37,500 nt of DNA from Tubiluchus corallicola (lineage: Eukaryota; Priapulida; Priapulimorpha; Priapulimorphida; Tubiluchidae), in the NCBI GenBank assembly GCA_030141605.1, contig JAQGDQ010000212.1, positions 102,313 through 139,812 on the forward strand, in the 5' to 3' direction. The translations under genes were made by a program, and so were the position numbers. Numbering within the stretch: position 1 is the stretch's first letter; every line of letters starts with the position of its first letter. The notes under the pieces were generated by a model. That model had not been told where the DNA came from, did no database searches, and saw only the letters and a program-made list of their open reading frames with translations. Positions 1 through 19,709 of this stretch are shown here, one piece after another.

Positions 1-194
1 AGCATCAGTTAAAAAGCCAGCAGATACTATATCAATAAATTATGCATCTTCTAAATATCCTAGTATAAAATCGCACATCAGTTTTGTGGTATATATAATT
101 TACAATAAAATTTGCTGATCAAATCATTCTTGTTGTTAAACTATAGACAAAGTGACGCAATAGTACTTTAAAATGTTTTATATTATTTTCTGCA

Positions 195-960
195 CGTATT
201 GTAGGAGATGACGTAAGCATAACATGTGGAAAACTTGTGAAGAACACGTATTGTAGAAGATGGCGTAAGCATAACATGTAGAAAACTCGTGAAGAACACG
301 TATTGTAGAAGATGGCGTAAGCATAACATGTAGAAAACTCGTGAAGAACACGTATTGTAGAAGATGGCGTAAGCATAACATGTGAAAAACTCGTGAAGAA
401 CACGTATTATAGAAGATGACGTAAGCATAACATGTGGAAAACTCGTGAAGAACACGTATTGTAGAAGATGACGTAAGCATAACATGTGAAAAACTCGTGA
501 AGAACACGTATTGTAGAAGATGACGTAAGCATAACATGTGAAAAACTCGTGAAGAACACGTATTGTAGAAGATGACGTAAGCATAACATGTGGAAAACTC
601 GTGAAGAACACGTATTGTAGAAGATGACGTAAGCATAACATGTGAAAAACTCGTGAAGAACACGCATTGTAGAAGATGACGTAAGCATAACATGTGGAAA
701 ACTCGTGAAGAACACGTATTGTACAAGATGACGTAAGCATAACATGTGGAAAACTCGTGAAGAACACGTATTGTAGAAGATGACGTAAGCATAACATGTG
801 GAAAACTCGTGAAGAACACGTATTGTAGAAGATGACGTAAGCATAACATGTGGAAAACTCGTGAAGAACACGTATTGTAGAAGATGACGTAAGCATAACA
901 TGTGGAAAACTCGTGAAGAACACGTATTATAGAAGATGGCGTAAGCATAACATGTGAAAA
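195..960. repeat. 52-bp tandem repeat array, about 15 units
   Basis: Fifteen units lie at an exact 52-bp spacing: the GATGRCGTAAGC block starts at 207, 259, 311 and so on to 935, with no indels. Units differ by only a few bases. Eleven carry TGACGTAA and four carry TGGCGTAA. Long open frames in all phases are a by-product of the repeat and are not genes. The array lies about 1.6 kb upstream of the promoter of the chitin deacetylase-like gene. Confidence 0.95.
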
Positions 961-1002
961 GCTGGTGAAGTGCAATGTTGTAAGTGGCGCGGTTAAACTG
1001 CA

Positions 1003-1650
1003 TACTTTGAAATTATATATATATATAATCTTTATTTGCCATAAAAAATCGACATTCATAACTATAAAAGCATAAAAGAACATCGCAGCATGAGAACAAA
1101 ATTCACACAACTGTTAAAAACAAATGCGTCCAGTGTAAACTAAAAACTACAGTGCCAAAAATTTAAAACAAAATATACATTATAATGTTACACGCAAATT
1201 ATAATCGATTATATACAATATATACATACAATTTAAAATGGAAGTGGGTAAATAAAATTTGCGGATGAATATATATTATCGTTTACGTATGTAGGGTTTT
1301 CAAAACGATTTAGTGTATGTATTTTTAATTTTGATTTGAATTCATCGAAAGACTTGATTTGTTTTAAATTTGATGGCAGGGTATTCCAAAGTTGAACTCC
1401 TTGAATTAACCTATAAGAAATTCCATAAGCTTCTTTTTAAATATTTCAAATTTTGTAATTTATTTAATTCAGTTTTGATCGCATGCTGATTGTAATTCTC
1501 GCTTGCCCTGATTTTAATCTGTCTTGTGGAAGAATTTGATTTTGCTGTAGGAATGAAAAATAAATTTGACTGTCCAGTGGTCAGAGAGATCTTATTACAA
1601 TTGAAATTTAGCTGATTATAGAGGTACGTTGGTTGTTTAGTCATTTATAT
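1003..1650 (-). mobile_element. non-LTR retrotransposon 3' fragment (degenerate)
   Basis: Read on the minus strand, this is the 3' end of a LINE. It has a degraded ORF end, then an untranslated region ending in GGCAAATAAAGATTATATATA with a TA microsatellite at 1014-1026. About 400 bp next to the tail match the copy at 18545-19460 nearly base for base. Further 5' the two copies diverge and this one has frameshifts. A 77-codon open stretch at 1411-1644 is part of the decayed ORF. The clade (CR1/L2/Jockey-like) is inferred. Confidence 0.7.
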
Positions 1651-2500
1651 TTTGAGGAGCAAACAAACATGTGCAAATAATTTATAATTTACAATTTAAT
1701 GGGTGAAATTACATTAATAAAAACATACGACCATTAATTAAAATATACCAGACAAAACAAATATAAGTACAAGATGGTACGTACGAAGAAAAAAACAAAA
1801 AAAACATCAAACAATGATGTATGTCATAAACCAAACTTCAGATACACATTCAACACACTAAAATTGATAACAAAGTTAACAGTCCAGTTTTACAAATACC
1901 AAATTCTATAGCTGCTTCCTATTTACAAAACATTTATTTATTAGGTTACAAACAAATGGTTAGTATTTCTAGATCTTTGCTCCCTACCAGAAACAAATGT
2001 TTATCAACATTGTTCATATTAGTAAATTTATATTAGTAAAACATAACTAATTCTTTAACATATAAAACTTTCAATTTTTTTAATGACGTCAGATATGTGG
2101 CCATACGACGTTCGAAAAGTCGATGACCCTACCTGCAAAATTTACAATCTTTTCAAGTTTGCATAGATTGGAAACGACATTTCTTTGAAATTGCAATACT
2201 TGCCCTTGTGCATTATATTTATTTTTGCAGTTTAAATTAGCTCACCTGTTTAATTAGCTCAGAACTGAAACTGAACCGCTTAGACGCTAATTAGACAAAC
2301 TATAAACACTTAGGCAACAGAAGGCTACACTTTAATCAAAATTAGCCTACAAACCGGACAATGATGCATTACCGAGGTATCCATCTGACCACTGGACACC
2401 TTCTGGCAGTAAAATCATTAACTTTAGTTATTGTACATTTTCGCAGGCACTGGTCAAACCAATTTCACAAAGTTTGACAAAATGATAAATTATTGGGGGC
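1651..2500. other. AT-rich intergenic stretch, nothing recognised
   Basis: No credible ORF, RNA gene or repeat was recognised here. It lies between the LINE fragment and the promoter of the chitin deacetylase-like gene, so it may hold distal promoter elements that cannot be identified by eye. Confidence 0.4.
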
Positions 2501-2542
2501 CAGTAGGCCGCGTGCAAGTCTGACTGGTGAAAGTGAAACGGG

Positions 2543-2580
2543 TATAAATGTGAAGGGAGCCGCTGACCAGAGCACAGTTT
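2543..2580 (+). promoter_or_regulatory. core promoter: TATA box and initiator
   Basis: TATAAAT starts at 2543. A CACAGTTT initiator-like sequence with its A at 2576 lies 33 bp downstream, the usual TATA-to-start spacing. This predicts a 5'UTR of about 46 nt before the ATG at 2622, which directly begins the signal peptide. The start site is inferred from spacing only. Confidence 0.55.
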
Positions 2581-2621
2581 GCAGCTGGACGTTGGCCAAG
2601 TGCTTGGAGAACGGAATCATC

Positions 2622-11564
<8,943 letters not shown>

Positions 11565-11681
11565 AAACACATGGTATGATTGAGCAGGTTGTAGCCATTC
11601 AGCTACTTCATGGCTATAACTCACACGATTTTTATGATCCTTTGACCACAGGCCTGTTTCTTCGATCGTTATGTGATAATG

Positions 11682-11687
11682 AATAAA
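11682..11687 (+). terminator. polyadenylation signal AATAAA, proximal
   Basis: First AATAAA after the stop codon, giving a 3'UTR of about 140 nt. A second AATAAA lies at 12186-12191, followed by a T/GT-rich stretch. Use of the distal site would include the foldback at 11822-11992 in the transcript. Confidence 0.55.
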
Positions 11688-11821
11688 ATACTTTGAGTTT
11701 GAAGTTGGTTGTTGGTGAGATAAGTTTTTCTATCATTTTGTTTTTAGCAAGAATGTTATGGTAATTTTAAGCTTGAGCTTGAAAATAAGATAGCGCCCTT
11801 CTGTGACTTGCCATGCTTATA

Positions 11822-11992
11822 ATCATAAAGAAGACAAAGTGCCCTTTAAATCTTATAAAACTTTTATTTTTCCAGTAGCTTTTGTTTTTCGTGGACTTCA
11901 CGGACTCATAGCAGACGAAGTCCATAAGGAACGAAAGCTTCTGGAAAAATAAAAGTTTTTGAGATTTATAGGGCACTTCATCTTCTTTATGA
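11822..11992. repeat. imperfect foldback (inverted repeat) with arms of about 78 bp
   Basis: The sequence from 11822 (ATCATAAAGAAGA..) to about 11899 pairs with 11914-11992 (..TCTTCTTTATGAT), with roughly 85-90 percent matching and a loop of about 14 bases. It could be a small foldback MITE or a structured 3'UTR element. No clear target-site duplication was identified. Confidence 0.8.
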
Positions 11993-12185
11993 TAATGTTC
12001 AATATTTTGGCTTGTAACAAACTCATTTTTCCCTGTTTATGTAGCCAATCTTATTGTAGCATTTGTTACTTTTTAATGTCATTGTTGTTGTTGTTGATAT
12101 ACTGTTACTGTTGTTAGTTGACCCAAAGTTTTCAAGCATCTTGAGAAATCTTTGTGCTCTTGTTTTGTTTCCAGTTATTTATTTC

Positions 12186-12191
12186 AATAAA
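12186..12191 (+). terminator. polyadenylation signal AATAAA, distal candidate
   Basis: TTTCAATAAACTTTG is followed within 30 bp by T-rich and GT-rich sequence, a typical cleavage-site context. It may be an alternative 3' end of the chitin deacetylase-like gene. Confidence 0.4.
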
Positions 12192-12714
12192 CTTTGTTAC
12201 CGTTGTTGATCAAATCAGTCTTTTTTTATTTTAATGTTTGAGTGTTTGTACAACAGAAGTGACTGCTTTGTGATGCATTACTCGACTTGGTCAAGTTTAA
12301 TATTGCTGGTGAACACTAACTGCACGACTTACCTTACTCGTTTAGCCTTCTCGCGAAGTATCTAAGTCGACATGTGCACATGCCTCTTGCTACATCCACA
12401 TTCATTCGAATAATTGACAGACCGTTTAACCGATCCTGGGTAATCGTCGAACGATTGTCGGTTTTGATATTTTTAATGCACTGAAAGAGCGTTCACATTT
12501 CAAAATTGTATGGTTGATAAATTGTGTGCATCCAAGCTACAAATTACAGAATTAGGCCTGCCCTTACTTCTTCTACGCACTAGAATGGATATTGGGTCAA
12601 ACGACACCATTTCACAGCAATGCTCATACATATTTTACAAAAAATTTTGTACATTATACAACTTTCACATTGTACTGATACAGTGAAGGTTGGCCAAAAA
12701 TTTGCAAAAACTGT

Positions 12715-12958
12715 ATGTGTGGATGCTTGCGTGATGCGTTTGCGTGAATGCTTGCGTGATGCGTTTGCGTGATGCGTTTGCGTGAAGGCTTGTGTGATGC
12801 GTTTGCGTGAATGCTTGTGTGCTGTGCATGTGTGGATGCTTGTGTGATGCCTTTGCGTGAATGCTTGTGTGATGCGTTTGCGTGAATGCTTGTGTGATGC
12901 GTTTGCGTGAATGCTTGCGTGTTGCGTTTGCGTGAATGCTTGTGTGATGCGTATGTGC
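12715..12958. repeat. 25-bp tandem repeat of GATGCGTTTGCGT and GAATGCTTGTGT halves
   Basis: About ten units combine a 13-bp half (GATGCGTTTGCGT) with a 12-bp half (GAATGCTTGYGT). Some halves are duplicated or missing. Histidine-rich open frames on the minus strand are by-products. Confidence 0.9.
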
Positions 12959-12959
12959 A

Positions 12960-13620
12960 TAATGCATATTAATTAAACAATATTTGCTCGTGTATTTATG
13001 CTTGAACGTGCAATGTTTTCATAGAATCACAAAGTGATACTTATGACGATGATGATGACGACAATGACATCGACACTAATACTTTTGGAAAAAATTACAG
13101 TTACAGTATTTTTGTGAATTTAAATCACAATAGAAGTTTATTCTGTAGCAACACAACAATGTTTTGCGTATCAGAAACTTTGCTTTTATGTTTTTCTCCT
13201 TTTCTACATTTTCTGCTTTCCCTTCCTCTTTTTTCTCAATATTCTTCATCACTGTCACAAGTTTGCTAATACATCGACGAGAGATGCTAGCAACGACAAT
13301 AATAACAATAGAAGTGGTTGTGGTGTAGTAACAACCATGCTAGAATAACTCTGCTGTGCTTATAGCAGTAGCAACTTTTCATTTTACCAAAATATTCTTG
13401 CGCAACAGCTGGAATACAAATTGCACGGCAGTGAAGTGGTTAAAGAAAAACAACCGCAATCAAAAACTGATCCATCAAAATCATTTCTCAAAAATTGTAA
13501 TAGAGATTTTTTTCCATTTGTGAAACAAAGTATAGCCGCAGGGGCCGCCATCTTGCAATCGGGTAATCGTCCGGTGTTAGAAATTCCGAAATTGAAAACA
13601 GCTGAACATCGGCACCGAGC
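12960..13620. other. intergenic stretch, mostly unassigned
   Basis: There are short ATG/ACG simple repeats near 13045-13070. From about 13435 weak similarity to the interior of the hAT-like MITE at 27609-28009 begins, so the left part of the truncated copy may extend into this stretch. No gene was recognised. Confidence 0.35.
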
Positions 13621-13622
13621 CG

Positions 13623-13957
<335 letters not shown>

Positions 13958-15583
13958 TTTGCAGTACTACATAGGTGGCTACAGAGTACACTTGTTACAA
14001 TTCTATCAAAAGTATGAGCTTAATATCTGATATCCAAAATTGCTTCCTTTATGTTATATACGCCAAATGTTGCGTAAGTAGTTCACGACTTTGTCGATGT
14101 TAAATGTTGTAATGTTGTCGATACACACAGAATTCATTTAAAATAAACTTGCCAGAATCTAATGTGTTCCATGCTAGTTCTACGGAACACGTGTTGTCGT
14201 GTTAGTCACTATTTGAACCGACGAGGCCATTCCATACTAGCTACTTACAGCTGCTATATAATGGCTTTGCAATGGATCGAATCGTCAAAATATGGAGATT
14301 GGAGGCATGAAAATAACTGGCATTTTGCTATCTTAACTCAACCCTTTACTGTGTAGTTCGTTCTCGAACCAGCATGGAATACACAAACGAAAGAAAGCCC
14401 TTTTATTTTTAAAATTGAATTTTGTCAAGTTGAATTTTCCCATAAAGCTTATCGCAAGGATTCGAGAAGGTGCGTATCATATGTAAAAAGTTTGCAGTAG
14501 TGAAAGTCGCATAACGCCTACACAACTGTAATCCGGAAGATGTATAACGCTTACTTATTTGGAAAAATATTATAAAAATATTACAAAAATGCATTAAGTT
14601 TATTACAAGAAGGTAAGCAGAAAAAATTAATCTGGCAAAATTAATTGACAGTTCGAAATAATTTTACAGCAAATCGCAAGAAAATTTAAATTAGTTGGCT
14701 TTAAGGTCCAGAGGTCTGGTCACGTCTGGGCCGGGTTCAATTCGTGTAAAAGTTAGCTGGTACACTGGTTTAGAAAGCTAATTAAAAACGATGTTCTTTT
14801 GACGACATGGCGGAGGTGTCCAAAGAGAAGACCGCGCACGATTGCTTCAGCGTTTCCACAGGCGAATGGTTGCTGTTCTGGTCGCTCTTCTGATTACGTC
14901 TGATTACTGCTAGACGCTTTTGGTAACACTATAATAATATAACGCAACATTTATACAATAGAAGAATTCTGAGTCGACCAGTAAATACTTCAAATGTGGC
15001 AAAGCTGTGAAGTTAACAAATGGAAGGATTAATTCCACATTTTATACTTGCTTGTAACTGCAGACTCTGCAGATGGGAGAGCTGGTAAATGAAGAAAGGG
15101 GGTAGGTTTAACGTATGGACGAATTGATCAGGAAAATTTAGATTAATTAGCAGGACAATGAAAAGGTAATTTGGGTACATATCTGGACATATTACTGATT
15201 ATGGAGAATAATGAATTTTGGTTTTATGAGCACTCGCCACTGGCTATTCATGGCTGAAGGCAGTAAATAATAACCCGTGACTTCGTTTCATCGTTTACTA
15301 GATTTCATATGCAAGGCTCGCAGTTACAAGTAAGTATAAATATCTGGGATGATTCCCAGAATCTAGCACTTGCTAAGCTCCCAGTTGCTGCACTTGAAGC
15401 TTCTACTGCTTACTGCAGGATTCATTTCGATTTGCTAATTCATGAACTACAAACAATGGCATTATGAAAGTACATTATTAGAATTTTTATAGGACTATAA
15501 CACTGTAGCATGTAATCTAAACTTGACCATTCATTCAGCCTGTTTATTTGGTGTTGGCTTGGTAATAAACTACATAATTACGT
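13958..15583. other. intergenic stretch, nothing firmly recognised
   Basis: AT-rich sequence. Near 14695-14755 there is a GGTTCAATTCG B-box-like motif with a loose A-box-like segment, too weak to call a SINE. Open frames of 61-64 codons here have no coding signature. Confidence 0.35.
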
Positions 15584-15703
15584 AACTACGGCCAAATCAC
15601 GTTGAAAACACCGGTTCTCGTCTGATGACCGAAGTTAAGCAACGTAGAGCCTGGTTAGTACTTGGATGGGTGACTGCCTAGGAATACCAGGTGCTGTAGG
15701 CTT
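15584..15703 (+). rRNA. 5S rRNA-like sequence (head of a retroposon)
   Basis: About 120 nt follow animal 5S rRNA from CTACGGCC to GGTGCTGTAGGCTT. The internal promoter is well preserved: box A as GTTAAGCAACG and box C around CTTGGATGGGTGAC. Several substitutions disturb stems. The same downstream 420 bp is found behind a second 5S copy on the other strand, so it is best read as the RNA polymerase III head of a SINE and not as a working ribosomal gene. Confidence 0.75.
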
Positions 15704-16124
15704 GCGGGATGCCCGCACTGTATCTCGATACTAGGCGGAGGAGCTGCACGAGGCAGCCAACGGCTAGAGGGCGGAGGAGGTCAAGTGACCCAACGGCCAT
15801 GTGTAGAGGAGTAAACCTTCCAAATCAGGAGTGGAGCCCCGAAGGCGGACCAGTGCAGCATGCTCACTGACTCCGGCAGCTCCTGCAGACAACCTGGTGA
15901 CAAACGTATCGCTCCGCTTTCCTTTGAACTACACCAGCGAGGAAGAGAGGGGGCTCCCGTTGTCTGGGCAACTCAGGATCTCCATACACCTTGCCCAGGC
16001 GTGCGCCCAGGAGACGTTCAAAGATCGGACTGCTCAGCCACAGTCGTCGCTGCAGCTCCATCAATGTGATCAATGACTCTCTTGGCGCACACTCCATTGT
16101 CTTCCGAGACAGAAGGATGCCAAC
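15584..16124 (+). mobile_element. 5S rRNA-derived SINE-like retroposon, copy A
   Basis: The 5S head is followed by a body of about 420 bp that ends near CGAGACAGAAGGATGCCAAC. It matches the minus-strand copy at 23694-24227 over its whole length, at roughly 90 percent or better apart from a short indel near 16010. This defines one mobile unit of about 535-541 bp. No poly(A) or long microsatellite tail is present, only CAAC-like repeats after 16120. Structure is that of 5S-derived (SINE3-type) elements. Which LINE mobilised it is unknown. Confidence 0.8.
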
Positions 16125-17004
16125 CAATCAACCAAGCAACCTAACCCAATAGTTTATTACTTACTAGCTGTGTAATCATCAGGAATTAGCATATTACATA
16201 TTCGCAACAATTCTCTGTTATTATAATAATGGTTTTAGTGAATGGTACTGGTTTAATAAAGAAATTTGGTTGAGCATTCATTTATTGTTTGAATGTTGAT
16301 TTTTAAACTGTTTCAATTAGGCAGACTTGGTTGATTTTCCAATTTTGATGAAATGAAAATATTGATTTTCATTTCATAGCAAAAACTATGAAATTCACTT
16401 TTATTTACTCTGTTCACAGACGACGGCAGGAGTTTATTCGCAAATGTATAAAATGAACAAATTCTCAAAATAGCGTAACATTTCGCGCCATTTTGAAATA
16501 AACAATTATAGGTCGTTGATGGTTTGCGTAAATACTCCGTCATTTATACAAATCACCCGCCATATAAGTTTAGGCGCTACCGGCACAAGATCATAATCAC
16601 ATGCACAACCGGAAGTTTTATAATTAGTTAAGCCTAGTTAATGATAGCAGGTATTTTTTACTTGAAGTGAAATTGCAATTAGTAGGGAAACAGTTTTTGG
16701 AAAGAAGCTTTGTTGCAACTGATAATGTAATAAACGCACAATATTGTTAATAAAGAAAAATTGGCGATTAATGTAATAACAAATCAACTTATAGTGAAAT
16801 AACTAACCGATAATGTAGTAAAAAATAACGCGTAATAAGACCTCGAAAATGCATACTGTAATAACCCGAGGTTTAACGTGTATTGTAACACTACAGAAAC
16901 GCATAATGTAATGGTAGATATTCTAACTTATAACGTAATAACTAACTGAATTAATATTGCTTGCACCAGTGGCCTAGTGCTGTGAGAATGGCGCGTTTTC
17001 TTAT
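16125..17004. other. intergenic stretch with degenerate GTAATAAC repeats
   Basis: Between about 16720 and 16950 the phrases AATGTAATAAC, ATAATGTAGTA and ACGTAATAAC recur at irregular distances, suggesting an old short-period repeat. No gene was recognised. The 76-codon minus-strand frame at 16313-16543 has no domain I know. Confidence 0.4.
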
Positions 17005-17046
17005 TCTGTTTGAAAGGGAGGGAGGGGAAAGAGAGAGAGAGTGTGC

Positions 17047-17092
<46 letters not shown>

Positions 17093-17178
17093 GGAAGAGA
17101 GTGTGCGAGAGAGAGAGAGAGACAGGAAGAGAGAGCGAGAGAGAGAGCGAGAGAGAGAGAGAGAGAAAGAGAGAGAGC

Positions 17179-17212
<34 letters not shown>

Positions 17213-17216
17213 GAGA

Positions 17217-17254
<38 letters not shown>

Positions 17255-17309
17255 AAGAGAGAGAGGAAGAGAGAGCGAGAGAGAGAGAGAGAAAGAGAGA
17301 GAGCCAGGA

Positions 17310-17399
<90 letters not shown>

Positions 17400-17426
17400 G
17401 GAGAGAGAGAGAGAGGAAGAGAGAAC

Positions 17427-17482
<56 letters not shown>
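17005..17482. repeat. long interrupted (GA)n microsatellite
   Basis: About 470 bp of GA repeats, with AAAG, GGAAG, GCGAG and AACGG interruptions in the first half and purer runs after 17310. Arg-Glu open frames are artefacts. Confidence 0.97.
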
Positions 17483-17483
<1 letters not shown>

Positions 17484-17817
17484 TCAGAAAGAAATCAAGA
17501 AAAATCGCGTGAGGAACTCCAAGATGATCACATGTACAGAAGAAAACGAAGAAGAAGCATAATTTCAGATGAAACTGTTTTAGCCTTGGTTACATGTTTT
17601 CTTAAAACATTGCAAAGCGTACACAATTTTATGCTGCATTTATTTCTTTTATACTTGACACTAACATGACACTGCATAGTATAGAATGAACGGAGCAGCA
17701 ATATAGAATGTGTAGTCTACATATTGCCTACATAGCTTACTGTCGACTTAGTTTAGCGTTAATTTTTCTTAGGGATTCTAAAAATAACAACAACTTTTCA
17801 CATGTCACTTTTCACAT

Positions 17818-18097
17818 TTACCAGACGGTTTAGTCTAGTGGTAATGCGTCGGCTTTCCGTCTGGGAGGTCGTGAGTTCGAACCAGCGATCGGGTCATACC
17901 AAAGACTTTAAAAATGGTACCTGCTGTTGCTCTGCCTGACGCGTGGTATTTAGGGTAAAAGTGGGGGTAATGATATGTTATCTCTGTTATGTAGTTGTAG
18001 GTTGTTATTTACAGTCGGCGATAATAGCTCTTTGAGATAATGTTAATTGTTGACCTAAAGCCGACTTTAAATAAAGATTATTATTTTTATTATTATT
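17818..18097 (+). mobile_element. tRNA-headed Meta-domain SINE with target-site duplications
   Basis: The tRNA-like head has an A box (TTTAGTCTAGTGG) and a B box (GAGTTCGAACC). A central segment, ACCAAAGACTTTAAAAATGG, then TACCTGCTG and GCGTGGTATTTAGG, matches the conserved Meta domain of metazoan MetaSINEs as I remember it. The tail is AAATAAAGATTATTAT plus an ATT microsatellite. Direct repeats ATGTCACTTTTCACAT (17802-17817) and ATGTCACTTTTGACAT (18098-18113) flank it. The tail matches that of the local LINE family. It is not a functional tRNA gene. Confidence 0.85.
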
Positions 18098-18544
18098 ATG
18101 TCACTTTTGACATGACAAGCATGTCAAACTAAATAATACTAAGATTTATCTGAATTTAAACACATATAGGACAATGCTTCTGGTCATTGGGTCATACACA
18201 TATGAGCGAACTAGGGCGATTCTATTATAAAACATTATTTTTGTAGTATATTTTTAACATTTTTATCACGTTTCAATTATAACTTTACGTGTGTGCAACT
18301 TTGCCCTAGAACATCAAACACGAATAAATGTGCGTTATAGTATATATGCTTTTTCCAATTAAGCAGAAGCGCCCCAGTCTGTCAGTTTCGATGCACAGCT
18401 GATCAAGAGTAAGTGTCGGAGAGAAAAAGTATAGGACTTCTTAAATAAGTGGACAGATTACTTTTTGAAAGTCGTTAAGCTCTTGTTCTACGAAACGAAA
18501 GCATTCAGCCAATTTGAAGTAAGCCATTATTAGTTCTTTATATA

Positions 18545-19460
18545 TATATATATAATAATCTTTATTTGCCATAAAAAATCGATATTCATAACTATAAAAG
18601 CATAAAAGAACATCGCAGCATGAGAATAAAATTCACACAACTGTTAAAGGCAAATGCGTCCAGTGCAAACTAAAAACTACTGTGCCAAAAATTTAAAACA
18701 AAAATATACATTATAATATTACGCGGAAATTAATAATAGACTATATACAATATATATATATAATTTAAAACGGACGTGGGTAAATAAAATTTGCGGATGA
18801 ATATATATGATCGTTTACGTATGTTGGGTTTTCAAAACGATTTAATGTATGTATTTTTAATTTTGATTTGAATTCGTCGAAAGACTTGATTTGTTTTAAA
18901 TTTGATGGCAGGGTATTCCAAAGTTGAACTCCTTGTTTAGTGATAGAATTGTTGCCGTATTTGTTATTAGTGCGCATTTGTTTAATATTGTGTGTTCTTG
19001 GATTTAATATTGGCTCCAAGAGGAGTGGAAGCTTATTTTTGATGCAGGGCGTGTTAATATTGTTGATGTATTTATATAAAAACGGGATTGTGTAGAAGTC
19101 TTTATGTGCTTGTAAAATTGGAATTTTAAACATTGTTCTTAATTCTGCTGCAGAGGTTTGATTTGTTATGAGGGACGTTTTATTTGAATAGCCAGCGACT
19201 AATCTTAATGCCTAATTTTGAAGACTATTTAGTTTGTTGTAGCTGTCTCTTGAAACTTTATGAAAAAGTGTGCATCCGTATAAAAAGTGCGGTAGAATGA
19301 GAGTTTTAAAAATTAATAACTTTGTCTGTTTATTTAGTTGACCTTCTACCTGCCGTAAATAAGAGGTTCCGCATGCCATTTTATCATAAATTATCTTTGT
19401 AAAACATATATATTTTTAGAATTTTTGACTGGTTTTGAAAAACTGATTATTTGTGATTAA
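18545..19460 (-). mobile_element. non-LTR retrotransposon 3' half, 5'-truncated
   Basis: On the minus strand, a 122-codon open frame (19133-18765) ends the LINE ORF: GVQLWNTLPSNLKQIKSF, then a segment ending FIYPRPF-stop. This is the usual post-reverse-transcriptase C-terminus of CR1/L2/Jockey-like elements. Upstream, decayed frames continue as YKKLNSLQN..RLVAGY. After the stop comes about 200 bp of 3'UTR ending AAATAAAGATTATTATATATA. It is the best preserved copy in the window and close to the one at 1003-1650. Confidence 0.85.
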
Positions 19461-19661
19461 CAGATCAATTGATTTAATTAACTGAGTGCCACTGCACTCA
19501 CTTCAGCTGCGAGGAAGTTTATATATGCAGGTATTATCAAATCTTAAAATACAGAATTGAAGATAGCAAAAACATATATTAAAGACGGAATAATAGATCC
19601 TGTGAATGTTGATGAATTAAACGCATTAAGTATTATTACGGTAATTTCAGGTAACCAAGCA

Positions 19662-19709
19662 ATGAAGATACTAGTGTGGCTGGTCCTAATGTGCTTATTT
19701 CTCAATCTG
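19662..19709 (+). CDS. exon 1: signal peptide
   Basis: MKILVWLVLMCLFLNL, then donor GTAAGC, phase 0. The 5'UTR is undefined: TTTATATATG at 19518-19527 could be a TATA box, and TTTCAG at 19645-19650 could be the acceptor of a leading non-coding exon. Confidence 0.75.

Noticed and set aside
119-1110. Four overlapping open frames of 94-310 codons on the minus strand
   Set aside because: They are read through the 52-bp repeat in all phases (period not a multiple of three, few stop codons in the unit). Repetitive translation, no coding context.
14695-14760. tRNA-like or SINE-like head with GGTTCAATTCG
   Set aside because: The A box is poor, no body or tail was recognised, and no second copy lies in the window.
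15831-16076. 81-codon frame inside 5S-derived copy A, with a similar frame in copy B (23983-23753)
   Set aside because: The similarity is explained by the shared repeat. Frames end differently because of indels, there is no known domain, and SINE-like elements are not expected to code.
17822-17896. A tRNA gene
   Set aside because: A and B boxes are present, but the acceptor stem does not close and the sequence continues into a Meta-domain body with target-site duplications, so it is a SINE head.
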